Assembly (NCBI GenBank): GCA_021740785.1
Contig: JAIOZI010000012.1
Location: 30,259 to 94,258 of the forward strand
Direction of reading: 5' to 3'
DNA: 64,000 nucleotides
Source of the DNA: Melioribacteraceae bacterium
GTDB lineage: Bacteria > Bacteroidota > Ignavibacteria > Ignavibacteriales > Melioribacteraceae
The notes under the pieces were generated by a model. That model was not told where the DNA came from and did no database searches. It saw only the letters and a program-made list of their open reading frames with translations. The position numbers and the translations under genes were made by a program. This document shows positions 16,164 to 25,800 of the stretch, piece after piece; the first letter of the stretch is position 1; every line of letters starts with the position of its first letter.

Positions 16164-16675
16164 TGAAAATAGGACCTAATTTTTCATCGTTTGGTGTCAG
16201 TTCAAAAGGAATGAGCATCCAAAGAAAAAAGATGGATTTAATTTCGGAGAATATTGCAAACATCAGTACAACGAAGGCTGAAAATGGCAAACCATATCAA
16301 AAGAAATATCTACAGATAATGCAGGTTGATTCTTTATCCCCTGCACCTTTACGCACAAATAGCGGAAGCATTGGAATTGTTCGAACAAATTCCAACCATA
16401 TGAGATTATCTAATACTCCCGGCTTAGGTGAGTTTGTTAAATCTGCATCAGAAAATGATAAAATTGTTGCTGAAATAAAGAGTGATAATACAATGGGCAA
16501 TATGGAATACATACCGGATCATCCGGATTCTGACGAAAATGGTTATGTAATAATGCCAAATGTAAATGTTGTAACTGAGATGGTTGACATGATTGCAGCC
16601 ACTAGGAGTTATGAGGCTAATTTAACTGCATTTAATGCATCAAAACAAATGACAAAAGATTCATTGGAGATTTAA
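16160..16675 (+). CDS. flgC: Flagellar basal-body rod protein FlgC
   Basis: 171 residues, proximal rod subunit. The N-terminal rod motif is ISENIANISTTKAENGKPYQKK, and the C-terminal part has VNVVTEMVDMIAATRSYEANLTAFNASKQM, typical of FlgC. It overlaps the end of flgB by 4 nt (ATGA); GGAGG stands just before. ATG at 16160 or 16163 could be used. Confidence 0.94.
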   Translation: MMKIGPNFSSFGVSSKGMSIQRKKMDLISENIANISTTKAENGKPYQKKYLQIMQVDSLSPAPLRTNSGSIGIVRTNSNHMRLSNTPGLGEFVKSASENDKIVAEIKSDNTMGNMEYIPDHPDSDENGYVIMPNVNVVTEMVDMIAATRSYEANLTAFNASKQMTKDSLEI

Positions 16676-16676
16676 T

Positions 16677-16922
16677 ATGAAAATTGGCGCCAATCCAGCA
16701 GGAAATTATTCACCTTTTATGGTAAATAAAACAGCGGCAGTAAAAAATTCAACTAAAACCATGAGCGCTGAAAAATCCGGCAGTATTAATGAAAATGAAA
16801 AATCATTCTTCAAAAATCTTTACCCGGAACAATCTTCTGAAATAGATAATTATCATTTTTACAGCAAAGGCGGCAGTATGTCGGGAGTAAGCGTCGGTTC
16901 ATTACTAGATAGAAGAGGATAA
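16677..16922 (+). CDS. Small orphan protein between flgC and fliE
   Basis: 81 residues, not recognised. It is polar, with no membrane segment; the start MKIGANPAGNYSPF and the C-terminal GGSMSGVSVGSLLDRRG are low in predicted structure. It is packed 1 nt from both neighbours, so it is very likely expressed. flgC and fliE are usually adjacent, so this is an insertion into a conserved gene order. It might be a rod-related export substrate, but that is only position. Confidence 0.6.
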   Translation: MKIGANPAGNYSPFMVNKTAAVKNSTKTMSAEKSGSINENEKSFFKNLYPEQSSEIDNYHFYSKGGSMSGVSVGSLLDRRG

Positions 16923-16923
16923 A

Positions 16924-17211
16924 ATGAAAATTGATAGTTCAATTAATATCTCAAAATTTTTACCGAAAGATAAACCGCATGAGAGCCGAAAAACAGATGG
17001 CTTCGGGGAGCTGGTCGGCGGTTTTATTGAACAGGTAAAAAGTGAGCAGCAGAATTCAGTAAGTAAAATGAATGAATTTATAACAGGCGGTGATGTTGAA
17101 ATTCATGAAGTTATGATCGCCGGAGAAAAAGCCAAAACAAGTTTAGACTTATTGATTGAATTAAGAAACAAAACTTTGGATATGTATAAAGAAATTACGA
17201 GGATGCAATAA
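16924..17211 (+). CDS. fliE: Hook-basal body adaptor FliE
   Basis: 95 residues. FliE joins the MS ring to the rod. The family pattern is clear in the second half: FGELVGGFIEQVKSEQQNS, then VEIHEVMIAGEKAKTSLDLLIELRNKTLDMYKEITRMQ. It lies between the small orphan and fliF as part of the basal-body block. Confidence 0.92.
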   Translation: MKIDSSINISKFLPKDKPHESRKTDGFGELVGGFIEQVKSEQQNSVSKMNEFITGGDVEIHEVMIAGEKAKTSLDLLIELRNKTLDMYKEITRMQ

Positions 17212-17213
17212 CT

Positions 17214-18815
17214 GTGGAAGATCCTAAAAATTCTGTTAATGCTTTTTTAAGCATTTTAAAAAAGCTTTCGGTACAGCAAAAAATTCTGGTTGGAATTGTA
17301 TTCATAACAACAATCATAATGCTGGCTTTTGTTTTATTTTTGTTTAACGAGCCTAATTATCAACGATTATATTCCAGCTTAACCCCGGATGATGCAGCAA
17401 AAGTTTTGGAAGAACTCAGCGCTCAGAAAATACCATATAAAATTGATGATGATGGGCGCACAATAAAAGTCCCGGCAGAAAAGGTTTATGAATTACGATT
17501 AAAAATGGCGGGTAAAGGAATTCCAAATTCGGGAATAATTGGGTATGAAATTTTTGATAAGAATACGCTTGGAATGTCGGACTTTATGCAGAAGTTAAAT
17601 TTTAAGCGAGCTTTGGAAGGGGAGCTTTCACGAACTATTGCCGAACAGAATGGAGTGCAATCTGCGAGAGTACAGATCGTGATACCTGAAAAATCTATCT
17701 TCAAAGATGAACACAAACCTACTACTGCATCTGTTGTACTTAAACTTCATTCCCGCAACGCACTTGTTGATGAAAATATTTATGCTATTACTCATTTGGT
17801 TGCCAGCAGCGTTGAAGGATTAGAGCCTGAAAAAGTAACTATTCTGGATACTCAGGGTAGGTTGCTTACAAAAGAAGAAGAAGATAATACTTTAGCCGAG
17901 GTAAGCGGTAAGCAATATGAAATTAAAGGAAAAATTGAAAATTATTTATCGTCTAAAGCTCAGAGCATTCTCGACAATATTTTAGGTTACGGTAATGCAA
18001 TTGTAAAGGTCAATGTCGATTTGGATTTTACCCAGATAGATAAGACCATGGAACGTTACGATCCGGATTCACAAGTAGCTATTAGTGAACAGACAGTAAC
18101 AACTGAAAGTACAGGGCGCAGTATGAGCGATTCGAATGCGGTTATAAGTCAAAATTCTGTTACTAACTATGAGTTAAGTAAATCAATTGAGAGAGTGATA
18201 GAGGGTTCCGGCAATATTAAGAGAATAACAGTTGCTGCAGTTGTTAATGGCATTCCGAAAGAGATTAAAACTAAAGATAAAACCGAAACAGTAATTGAAC
18301 CCAGATCAGAACAACAACTGCAGCAATTGGAACAATTAGTTAGAAGAGCAATTGGAATAAATGATGGACGGAAAGATGAAATTTCCATTATTAGTTTCCC
18401 ATTCGAAAATAACCAGTTTGAAGGGATGGAAGAAACTACTGTCGAAAACGTCGATTTCATAAAAGAATATTCAAATTACATATTATTTGTTCTTGCCGCT
18501 ATTGCAGCGTTGTTTGTATTAAAATCACTTATGACCAAACTGAAAAACGAAAAGATTATAATCGGTACAGTTGATAATGGAAATAGTTATGAAGATTTAG
18601 CTTCGGTATCTGCAGGAAATAGTTCGCTCTCACGTTCGATGAGAATTCCGGGAAATAAGAAAAAATTATTAGAAGTTGGCGATATAGAAGAAGAAATTTC
18701 GGATGAAGCACATGAGAAAAAAGTAAAACAGGAAAAGATAGTTAATTACGTAGCAAAAAATCCGACTGATGCGGCAAGACTAATAAATTCATGGTTAAGG
18801 GAGGATGAATATTAG
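17214..18815 (+). CDS. fliF: MS-ring protein FliF
   Basis: 533 residues. FliF forms the ring in the inner membrane on which the motor and export gate are built. A first membrane segment lies near residues 24-44 (LVGIVFITTIIMLAFVLFLF), ring-building motifs follow (NEPNYQRLYSSLTPDDAAKVLEEL), and a second membrane segment is near 420-442. The cytoplasmic C-terminus ends in PTDAARLINSWLREDEY, the FliG-binding part. The start is GTG 17214, 2 nt after the fliE stop. Confidence 0.95.
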   Translation: MEDPKNSVNAFLSILKKLSVQQKILVGIVFITTIIMLAFVLFLFNEPNYQRLYSSLTPDDAAKVLEELSAQKIPYKIDDDGRTIKVPAEKVYELRLKMAGKGIPNSGIIGYEIFDKNTLGMSDFMQKLNFKRALEGELSRTIAEQNGVQSARVQIVIPEKSIFKDEHKPTTASVVLKLHSRNALVDENIYAITHLVASSVEGLEPEKVTILDTQGRLLTKEEEDNTLAEVSGKQYEIKGKIENYLSSKAQSILDNILGYGNAIVKVNVDLDFTQIDKTMERYDPDSQVAISEQTVTTESTGRSMSDSNAVISQNSVTNYELSKSIERVIEGSGNIKRITVAAVVNGIPKEIKTKDKTETVIEPRSEQQLQQLEQLVRRAIGINDGRKDEISIISFPFENNQFEGMEETTVENVDFIKEYSNYILFVLAAIAALFVLKSLMTKLKNEKIIIGTVDNGNSYEDLASVSAGNSSLSRSMRIPGNKKKLLEVGDIEEEISDEAHEKKVKQEKIVNYVAKNPTDAARLINSWLREDEY

Positions 18816-18816
18816 T

Positions 18817-19842
18817 ATGCAAAAATCTGATGTAAAATTAGAAACCTTAACGGGCTTGCAAAAAGCAGCGCTCTTATTAATTGCCTTAAATGTGGAGAAT
18901 GCATCTCAAGTATTTAGAAGTTTAGACCCAATGGATGTTGAGGCAATTTCAACAGAAATAAGCCGGGTAAGAAATATACCTTCGAATGTTGTTGATGATG
19001 TTCTGGATGATTATTACAACATGGTAACTGCCAGAGAGTATGCATTAGAAGGCGGTCTCGAATATGCTCAAAAAGTGCTTGAGAAATCTTTTGGTTTAAC
19101 CAAGGCGCTGGAAATAATCGATAAAGTTAAAAATGTAACAACGCTTCATGGATTTGATGTGCTGAAAAAAGCTGATTCTGTTCAACTTGTGAATTTTTTA
19201 AGTAAAGAACATCCGCAGACAATTGCCCTTATTCTATCTCATCTTAATCCCGAACAGACTGCAGAGGCATTGAAGGAATTGCCTGAGGATATGAAATCCG
19301 ACATCACATTTAGAATTGCAACACTCGGGAAAATTTCACCGAGTACTTTAAAACAGATTGAAAAGGTAGTTGATGAAATGGCAGGCCAGTCAATTAATCA
19401 ATCACTGAGTAAACTTGGCGGACCGAAAAGCGTGGCTAATATTCTTAATCGAACAAGTGTTTTAACCAGCAAAGAAATACTAGCCGAAATTGAACAGAAG
19501 AACCCGGATGTAGCTAACGAAATAAAAAGATTAATGTTTCTGTTTGATGATATCATTCATCTTCAGGATAAGGATATTCAGAGAATATTGAAAGAAGTTG
19601 ACCGTAAAGATTTAGCCCTTTCGCTTAAAATTAGTGATGATGGTGCAAAAGAAAAAATATTCAAGAACATGTCTGAACGGGCTGTGGATCTCCTAAAAGA
19701 AGAACTTGAATTTATGGGTCCGATAAAACTAAAAGAAGTTGAAGATGCTCAGTCGAGAATTGTGGATATAATTAAAGAATTAGAAGAACAGGAAGAAATA
19801 ACAATTAACTTCAGGGGAGGCGCCGAAGAGGTATATGTCTAG
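18817..19842 (+). CDS. fliG: Motor switch protein FliG
   Basis: About 341 residues. FliG links FliF to the C ring and meets the stator. N-terminal domain with LTGLQKAALLLIALNVENASQVFRSL; middle domain with EHPQTIALILSHLNPEQTAEALKELP; C-terminal domain with the charged torque helix about LSLKISDDGAKEKIFKNMSERA. Two ATG codons are possible: 18805 directly against GGGAGG inside the fliF end, or 18817 with longer spacing. I prefer 18817. The end overlaps fliH by 8 nt. Confidence 0.95.
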   Translation: MQKSDVKLETLTGLQKAALLLIALNVENASQVFRSLDPMDVEAISTEISRVRNIPSNVVDDVLDDYYNMVTAREYALEGGLEYAQKVLEKSFGLTKALEIIDKVKNVTTLHGFDVLKKADSVQLVNFLSKEHPQTIALILSHLNPEQTAEALKELPEDMKSDITFRIATLGKISPSTLKQIEKVVDEMAGQSINQSLSKLGGPKSVANILNRTSVLTSKEILAEIEQKNPDVANEIKRLMFLFDDIIHLQDKDIQRILKEVDRKDLALSLKISDDGAKEKIFKNMSERAVDLLKEELEFMGPIKLKEVEDAQSRIVDIIKELEEQEEITINFRGGAEEVYV

Positions 19843-20473
19843 TGTACTCAAGCTAAACTTAGCGCAAAAATACAGAAAGCCAAAGATAATTTTGGCGCCT
19901 GATGATTTTAATGTTGATGGTGATTCATCTGATCCGATGGATATTTTAATGATTGAAAAAGAGAACAGCTACTCCGAAGGTTTGGAGAACGGATACAGAA
20001 AAGCTAAAGAAGAATTAGAGCAGGAATATATAAATAAAGCAATAAACCGCTCCGAGGAATTTTACAACGTACTATCAAGCTTTGAAAATCAGATAAACAA
20101 TTATTCCGAGGCTTTCGATCAAATAGTGATTGCCCTTTCGGTTAAGATTGCTGAAAAGATAATTAGAAAAAAGATAGAAAATAACGGCACCATTGAGGAA
20201 GTATTGCAAGAATCTCTCAAAAAGATAATCGGTGCGAATAAGGTAATTGTAAAAATAAATGAAAAGGATTATGAATTTTTAGAAAATGAAAGCAAAATTG
20301 ATAATTACCTTAAATCATTCCAAAAAATTGTTTTTGAAAAAGATGAGAGCATTAAGCAGGGCGGTTGTTTTATTGATACTGAAATAGGAAACGTTGATGC
20401 GAGGATTGAAACGCAATTAAAAGAGCTGCAGAAGAAAATCAGTTTGACCATGGAAACAGAAGAAGAATTATGA
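19835..20473 (+). CDS. fliH: Flagellar export apparatus stator protein FliH
   Basis: 212 residues. FliH binds and controls the export ATPase FliI and ties it to the C ring. The charged N-terminal part, a coiled-coil middle (KAKEELEQEYINKAINRSEE) and the ATP-synthase-delta-like C-terminal domain with IVIALSVKIAEKIIRKKIE and VDARIETQLKELQKKI fit the family. Gene order fliG-fliH-fliI supports it. Confidence 0.85.
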   Translation: MSSVLKLNLAQKYRKPKIILAPDDFNVDGDSSDPMDILMIEKENSYSEGLENGYRKAKEELEQEYINKAINRSEEFYNVLSSFENQINNYSEAFDQIVIALSVKIAEKIIRKKIENNGTIEEVLQESLKKIIGANKVIVKINEKDYEFLENESKIDNYLKSFQKIVFEKDESIKQGGCFIDTEIGNVDARIETQLKELQKKISLTMETEEEL

Positions 20474-21804
20474 AAGAACTATCTGAATTTTATATTACCA
20501 AGTACGGTACATTGATTGATAGTCTTAATTTAATTAAGATGAATGGACGAGTTACCGATGTTGTCGGGTTGATCATAGAATCGATTGGACCAAATGTCTC
20601 ACTTGGTGAAATATGTACAGTCAGAGATCAAACAGGAAAGAAAGTATGCAACTGCGAAGTTGTTGGATTTAAAGAAGGCAAAGTGCTTACAATCGCACTA
20701 GATGAAATCGAAAATATTTCGCCGGCATGTGAGATAATAAGTGAGGGTCATAGGTTTAAAGTTGGACTTGGAGTTAATCTTCTCGGGAGAATTCTGGATG
20801 GATTCGGAAGACCAATTGATGAGAAAGGTGACTTAAATATTGAATCCTACAGAAGTATAAACCGTGTACCTCCAAACCCGCTGAGCAGGAAAAGAATAGC
20901 CGAGCCTTTACAGACAGGAATAAGAGCTATTGACGGGATCTTAACTTGCGGGAAAGGACAGCGGGTAGGAATATTTGCAGGAAGCGGTGTCGGCAAAAGT
21001 GTAATGCTCAGTATGATTGCACGTAACACGAATGCAGATGTTAACGTGATTGTACTGGTCGGTGAGCGGGGAAGAGAAGTTAGAGAGTTTATTGAAAAGG
21101 ATCTTGGTGAAGAAGGACTGAAAAGATCTGTTGTTGTAGTTGCTACTAGTGATAAACCTGCATTGATGAGAATTAAAGCTGCATTCATTGGCACTACAAT
21201 TGCCGAATATTTCCGTGATCTCGGCAAAGATGTTGTACTCATGATGGATTCGGTAACACGGTTTGCAATGGCGCAGCGTGAAGTTGGATTAACCATCGGA
21301 GAGCCTCCGACATCAAAAGGATATACTCCCTCTGTATTTGCTGTGCTACCCAAATTACTTGAACGAACCGGAACATCACTTACCGGTACGATTACCGGGT
21401 TCTATACAGTATTGGTGGATGGAGATGATCTTAATGAACCTATCGCTGATGCAGCCAGGTCAATTCTTGATGGTCATGTTGTTTTATCACGAAAATTAGC
21501 AGCGAAAGGACATTTCCCGGCAATCGATACTTTGATGAGTGTAAGCAGGGTAATGCCTGATATTGTTGATGACTCTCATCGTAAACGAGCCGGTGAATTT
21601 AATGAAATTCTATCTACTTATAATGAGGCGGAAGATTTAATTAGTATCGGGGCATATGTTAAAGGCAGCAATCCGCAAATCGATCATTCGCTTACAAAAA
21701 TCAATCATCTTCGAAGTTTCTTAAAACAAGATATGAATGAAAAATCCACAATTGATGAAGCAATAGAAAAATTAAATAAGATAGTAGAACTACCGTTAGG
21801 CTGA
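20470..21804 (+). CDS. fliI: Flagellum-specific export ATPase FliI
   Basis: 444 residues. F1-ATPase-beta-like enzyme that powers early export steps. It shows GRILDGFGRPIDEKG, Walker A AGSGVGKS, VGERGREVREF, Walker B VVLMMDSVTRFAMAQREVG and GEPPTSKGYTPSVFA. Length is normal. The start overlaps the fliH stop by 4 nt, so the two are translationally coupled. Confidence 0.96.
   Translation: MKELSEFYITKYGTLIDSLNLIKMNGRVTDVVGLIIESIGPNVSLGEICTVRDQTGKKVCNCEVVGFKEGKVLTIALDEIENISPACEIISEGHRFKVGLGVNLLGRILDGFGRPIDEKGDLNIESYRSINRVPPNPLSRKRIAEPLQTGIRAIDGILTCGKGQRVGIFAGSGVGKSVMLSMIARNTNADVNVIVLVGERGREVREFIEKDLGEEGLKRSVVVVATSDKPALMRIKAAFIGTTIAEYFRDLGKDVVLMMDSVTRFAMAQREVGLTIGEPPTSKGYTPSVFAVLPKLLERTGTSLTGTITGFYTVLVDGDDLNEPIADAARSILDGHVVLSRKLAAKGHFPAIDTLMSVSRVMPDIVDDSHRKRAGEFNEILSTYNEAEDLISIGAYVKGSNPQIDHSLTKINHLRSFLKQDMNEKSTIDEAIEKLNKIVELPLG
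21189..21204 (+). promoter_or_regulatory. Possible intragenic sigma-54 promoter in fliI
   Basis: TGGCAC (21189-21194), 5 nt, TTGCC (21200-21204), a near-consensus -24/-12 pair inside fliI codons. It may be chance. If used it would give extra transcription of fliJ through fliK. Confidence 0.25.
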
Positions 21805-22232
21805 TGAAAAAGTTTCGTTTTAAATATCAAACCGTAATCAAGACTAAAGAGATATTTCTTGAAAAGAAAATGAAGGAAATTGCACTTGTAGAAAGAGAAA
21901 TAGAGAATATAAACGGGATGATTCTAGAGCATAGAAAAGAAAGGAAAAATGCCGCTAAAGAAAAACTGGGCAGCCCAATTAATAATTCTACCGATATGAA
22001 ATTTGTGAATAATTTCCAGAGATACATCGATTCGAAAATTGACAGTTGCAAAAAACAACTAGTTGAAAAAGAAAAAGTTCGTGGTCTTTTGGTCTCGGAG
22101 TTAATGACTATTTACAAGGAATTAAAAATTCATGAAAATCTGAAAGAAAAACATCATGAAAATTATATGATAGAATTCAAAAGAGAAGAGCAAAAAGAAA
22201 TTGATGAAATTGCATCCAATAGATCAAGATAG
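21804..22232 (+). CDS. fliJ: Flagellar export protein FliJ
   Basis: 142 residues, one long charged coiled coil (KKMKEIALVEREIENINGMIL and similar), the form of FliJ, which sits as the central stalk in the FliI hexamer and escorts chaperones. N-terminal FRFKYQTVIKTKEIFLEKK is typical. Sequence identity to FliJ is always low, so position after fliI carries weight. It starts on the fliI stop (TGATG). Confidence 0.85.
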   Translation: MKKFRFKYQTVIKTKEIFLEKKMKEIALVEREIENINGMILEHRKERKNAAKEKLGSPINNSTDMKFVNNFQRYIDSKIDSCKKQLVEKEKVRGLLVSELMTIYKELKIHENLKEKHHENYMIEFKREEQKEIDEIASNRSR

Positions 22233-22244
22233 CGGGGAATTCAA

Positions 22245-22844
22245 GTGAAGAATTTAATAACATATATTTTGGTGTTCTTTATGGCATTCATGTTTGTCAC
22301 ATCCGGCATCGTTTATCTAAATCAAAAGTATGTGAATATATTCAAATTCGACTTCCGGGAAGCTGAAGCAAAAAGGGTTAGTGAATTAAGAAAATTATCA
22401 GCAAATGATTTTATGAAAATCCGGGAAGCTGTATATACTCAAATTAAATCGGAATTAGATGAATCGAAAAAGGATGATACAAAGGTATCTATCGATTCGA
22501 CATATTTAACAACGATGAATGAAAACGTATCAAAGATTGATAAACTTTCGGAGGAGTTTAATAAAATAGCGCAGTTGAGAAAAGATAATTCTCAAAAGGA
22601 CAAAAAAATAAAGGAATTGGAATCGCAGAGTAAGATACGCCAGGATAGTATTTATAATGAATGGGTTAAAGCAACAGTGAAATTATATGAGTCTATGGAT
22701 TCAAAAGATGCAGCTAAATTTATTCAGAAATATTCCGATAATGTTGCTAGAGACTTAATATATACAATGAAAAAGAAAAAAGCTGCTGCAATACTTAGTA
22801 ATCTAAACCCGGATATGGTTATAAATCTTACAAAGGCTCAATAA
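22245..22844 (+). CDS. motE: MotE-like periplasmic protein (MgtE N-terminal-like fold)
   Basis: 199 residues, GTG start. An N-terminal membrane anchor or signal (residues 4-27, LITYILVFFMAFMFVTSGIVYL) is followed by a charged coiled coil (about 75-125) and a compact C-terminal unit MDSKDAAKFIQKYSDNVARDLIYTM plus KKKAAAILSNLNPD, the pattern of the MgtE intracellular N domain found in MotE. MotE is a chaperone for the stator-ring protein MotC in some bacteria; motC is not seen here, so the exact job is open. The place between fliJ and fliK is usual for this family. Confidence 0.7.
   Translation: MKNLITYILVFFMAFMFVTSGIVYLNQKYVNIFKFDFREAEAKRVSELRKLSANDFMKIREAVYTQIKSELDESKKDDTKVSIDSTYLTTMNENVSKIDKLSEEFNKIAQLRKDNSQKDKKIKELESQSKIRQDSIYNEWVKATVKLYESMDSKDAAKFIQKYSDNVARDLIYTMKKKKAAAILSNLNPDMVINLTKAQ
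22715..22741 (+). promoter_or_regulatory. Possible sigma-28 promoter before fliK
   Basis: TAAATTTA (22715-22722), 11-nt spacer, TCCGATAA (22734-22741), 103 nt upstream of fliK, within the 3' end of the MotE-like gene. Both boxes fit, but it lies in coding DNA. Confidence 0.4.
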
Positions 22845-25800
22845 TGATTTTGAATTCACTTTTCTTACAAAATAATTTTAATTCTGAAAACAGCTCCGCG
22901 GCAAACAACGGCACACAAAAAAGAACAAACAATTATTTATTCGCCGATATAATCAAATTGGCTTCAGGCAAAGAGCAGAGTCAAATAGAATTGATGACAG
23001 ATAAAAAATTTCATTTGCCCGGTGAAAAATCACTTCCTGAAGCAGTTGAAGAATTAAAAATGCTGTGGAATGATCCCGATGATGCATCAAAATTTGAGGG
23101 AAGCGAGAGTGTGTTAAATAATATTTTAAAAAATATTATTGATGATATACTTGAACAGGAATTTCCAGAATCATCTCTAGTTATAAAGGATTCCGGTATA
23201 AAGAAGGAGCTAAGAGCAATACTCGGTGGAAATGCTGATAAACCGGAATTGAAAATACTTCAGCCGAAAACGGAAAATGGTTCTCAAGCGACTGAGATAG
23301 AAAAAGTAATTGAAAGTATATTAAGCCTCTCTGATGAGAATAGTTTTGTTATTTTGGATAATTCATCGGATAAGCAGAATTTCATACATCTGGAAAAGGA
23401 AATTCAATCAAACCCGGGATTGAAAAATTTAGATATAAATACTGGTAGTGAAGAATCCAAGTTTATTATGAGGTTATATGATTTTGAGTCACTCTACAAC
23501 GCTGCTCAAAAACTTGAAGAAACAAGCACGAACAGACCGAATGTAGTTATCCTAAACCTTTCTTCTTTTCAAAAAGCGAAAACAAATAGCGAAAATGTTG
23601 AAGAGAATGATCAACAATTGGTAAGCAGTGAAATTAGTAATGCGGAAATTGAAGGGAAAGGATTATCAGAGGCAAATGAAAACGAGCAAATAACTGATGT
23701 GACTGAAATAGTTAATAAAAATTTGGATGAAAATATTACTGTCAGTCAATCTATAAATCCTGAGATAACTAATAAAGAAATAATTAATAATTCTCCTTTA
23801 GTTAGCAGTACGAAACAAAGTGATTCACAAGTCTTCCCAGAGAATAAGTCCGGGGAAAACAAAGTAAATAGTGAATCAAAACCTGGGAAGAAATTAATTC
23901 CGGAAAATGAAAATATTACAAATAAAAAACATGCAAGTAAAGCGGATGGTGAAGTAAAGGGTGAATCTATTACAAACCAGCCGGATAAAAAATCATCAAG
24001 CACCCAAATTCCGGTTAGCAGCAAAGAAGAACTCAAACAGGTTTTCCGGGCAAGTAACTCAAGCAATATAATTGAGAATGGAAAATCGCTGCAGTCAAAT
24101 GGAAAATCCGATTCACCGGGTGACGTTAGGGTATTTGTTTATAAGAAAAATCCCGGTCTTGTTCATGTAACAACCAGTAAACAATTGGAAGAAGTACAAA
24201 AATATTTTGTTAAGAACGGCTCGGGAAAAATAAATCCGAAAGAAAATATTACTGTCAATGGACAAACAAAATCCGAACCTTCCAAAATAGAAGCGGGACT
24301 AGCTAATTCACCTAAGAAAGGAAGTGCTGTAGAAATCGAGTTGAATGAAAAAACTGTTCAGCAAAATAAATCAAATAATACGGCGGCAAAAGTAAACGGT
24401 AATAATGTAACAGGTAATAAAGAATTTACAATTGATAAGAAACCTGTTAATTCGAATGGAAAAATTGAGCAATTACAGACGGAGCAAAGTAAATCCGGGT
24501 TCCAGAAGAATGATGAAATAAAGATTGAAAAGAGCATTAAAAATGATGCCGGCAAAATAGAAGGTACTGAAATAAACAAAGCTGAAAAAACAACTACTAA
24601 ACCCGTGAATGCTGATCCGGTAAAGATTTCGTTAAAGAGTCCGGCTAAAATATCTGCCAGCGGTAAGATAAATGTTCACAATACTATTAATCGAATGATG
24701 GATTCAAACCCAAGTATTAAAGTAGAACAAATAACGAAAAATCAACCTGGTGATTCAAAGCAAAATGTGAATGCTAATCAGAAATTGCATAAAAATTTTG
24801 AAATCAACTTTTCTAAAAACACACACGGTCTAAAACTATCTGCTGATCATTCAAAAATTGAAGGCAAAAATATTAATGAAGCTACAGCGGCTAAACCTAT
24901 TCAGCAAAAAGGAGAAATTCAATTAACCAATGATCTAAAAACAAAATCTCCCGAATTGAATTCAAAAGAAATTATTTCAGCAGAGAAAGCAAAAATATCA
25001 ACAGAACATGCTAAAGTTGATCAAGTAAAACCACAGATTAAAAAGGAAGTATCCCAATCAGGTATGCCCAAAGCAGCAAATTCGAAAGCGCCTGAATTGA
25101 ATATAACGAATGATGCTGCGGAGAAAAAAGAAAAAGTATTTACAGAACAAATAAAAGCTGATCAGGTAAAACCACAGATTGATAAGGAAGTATTGCAAAC
25201 AGATACGCATAAATCAACAAATTCGAAAGCGCCTGAATTGAATGTAAGGGATGATGCTGCAGAGAAAAAAGAAAAAGTATTTACAGGTCAAATAAAAGTT
25301 GATCATGTAAAATCGAAGATGAATAAGGAAGTATCGCAAACAGATTCGCCGAAATCTGCAAATTCAAAAGCGTATGAATTTAATATAATGGATACTGCTT
25401 CGGATAAGAAAATAAAAGTAATTACAGAACAGATAAAAGTTAATCAAGCAAAACCTGAGTCTGTTAAAGAAGTAACAATTCCATCAATGAAACCTGTGAA
25501 AAATGAAAATAAACCGGCAGCACAGAAAGAAGTACAATCTACTGGAAATAAAGTTATCGAGAATGAAAGTCCTATGACTCGAAAATCGGTAGCGGAGAGC
25601 AAAGAAACATTAATAAGTAAAAAGAGTTCGCCGGAAGTTAAGCACCATAATGAACCAAAAGTAATTGCTTCAACGAAGAATCCGGAAAGTAGAAAAATTG
25701 ATGCAAAACAAGAAAGCCAAATTAATATAAATGAAAGAGTAATAACTGAATCCGATTCGTCGGAAAATATAAAGATAAATGAAAAGCCGGAAGCAAAAAT

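Noticed and set aside
22245..22844. Magnesium transporter MgtE
   Set aside because: Only the small N-domain-like part is present, behind one membrane anchor and a coiled coil; no transport domain exists.
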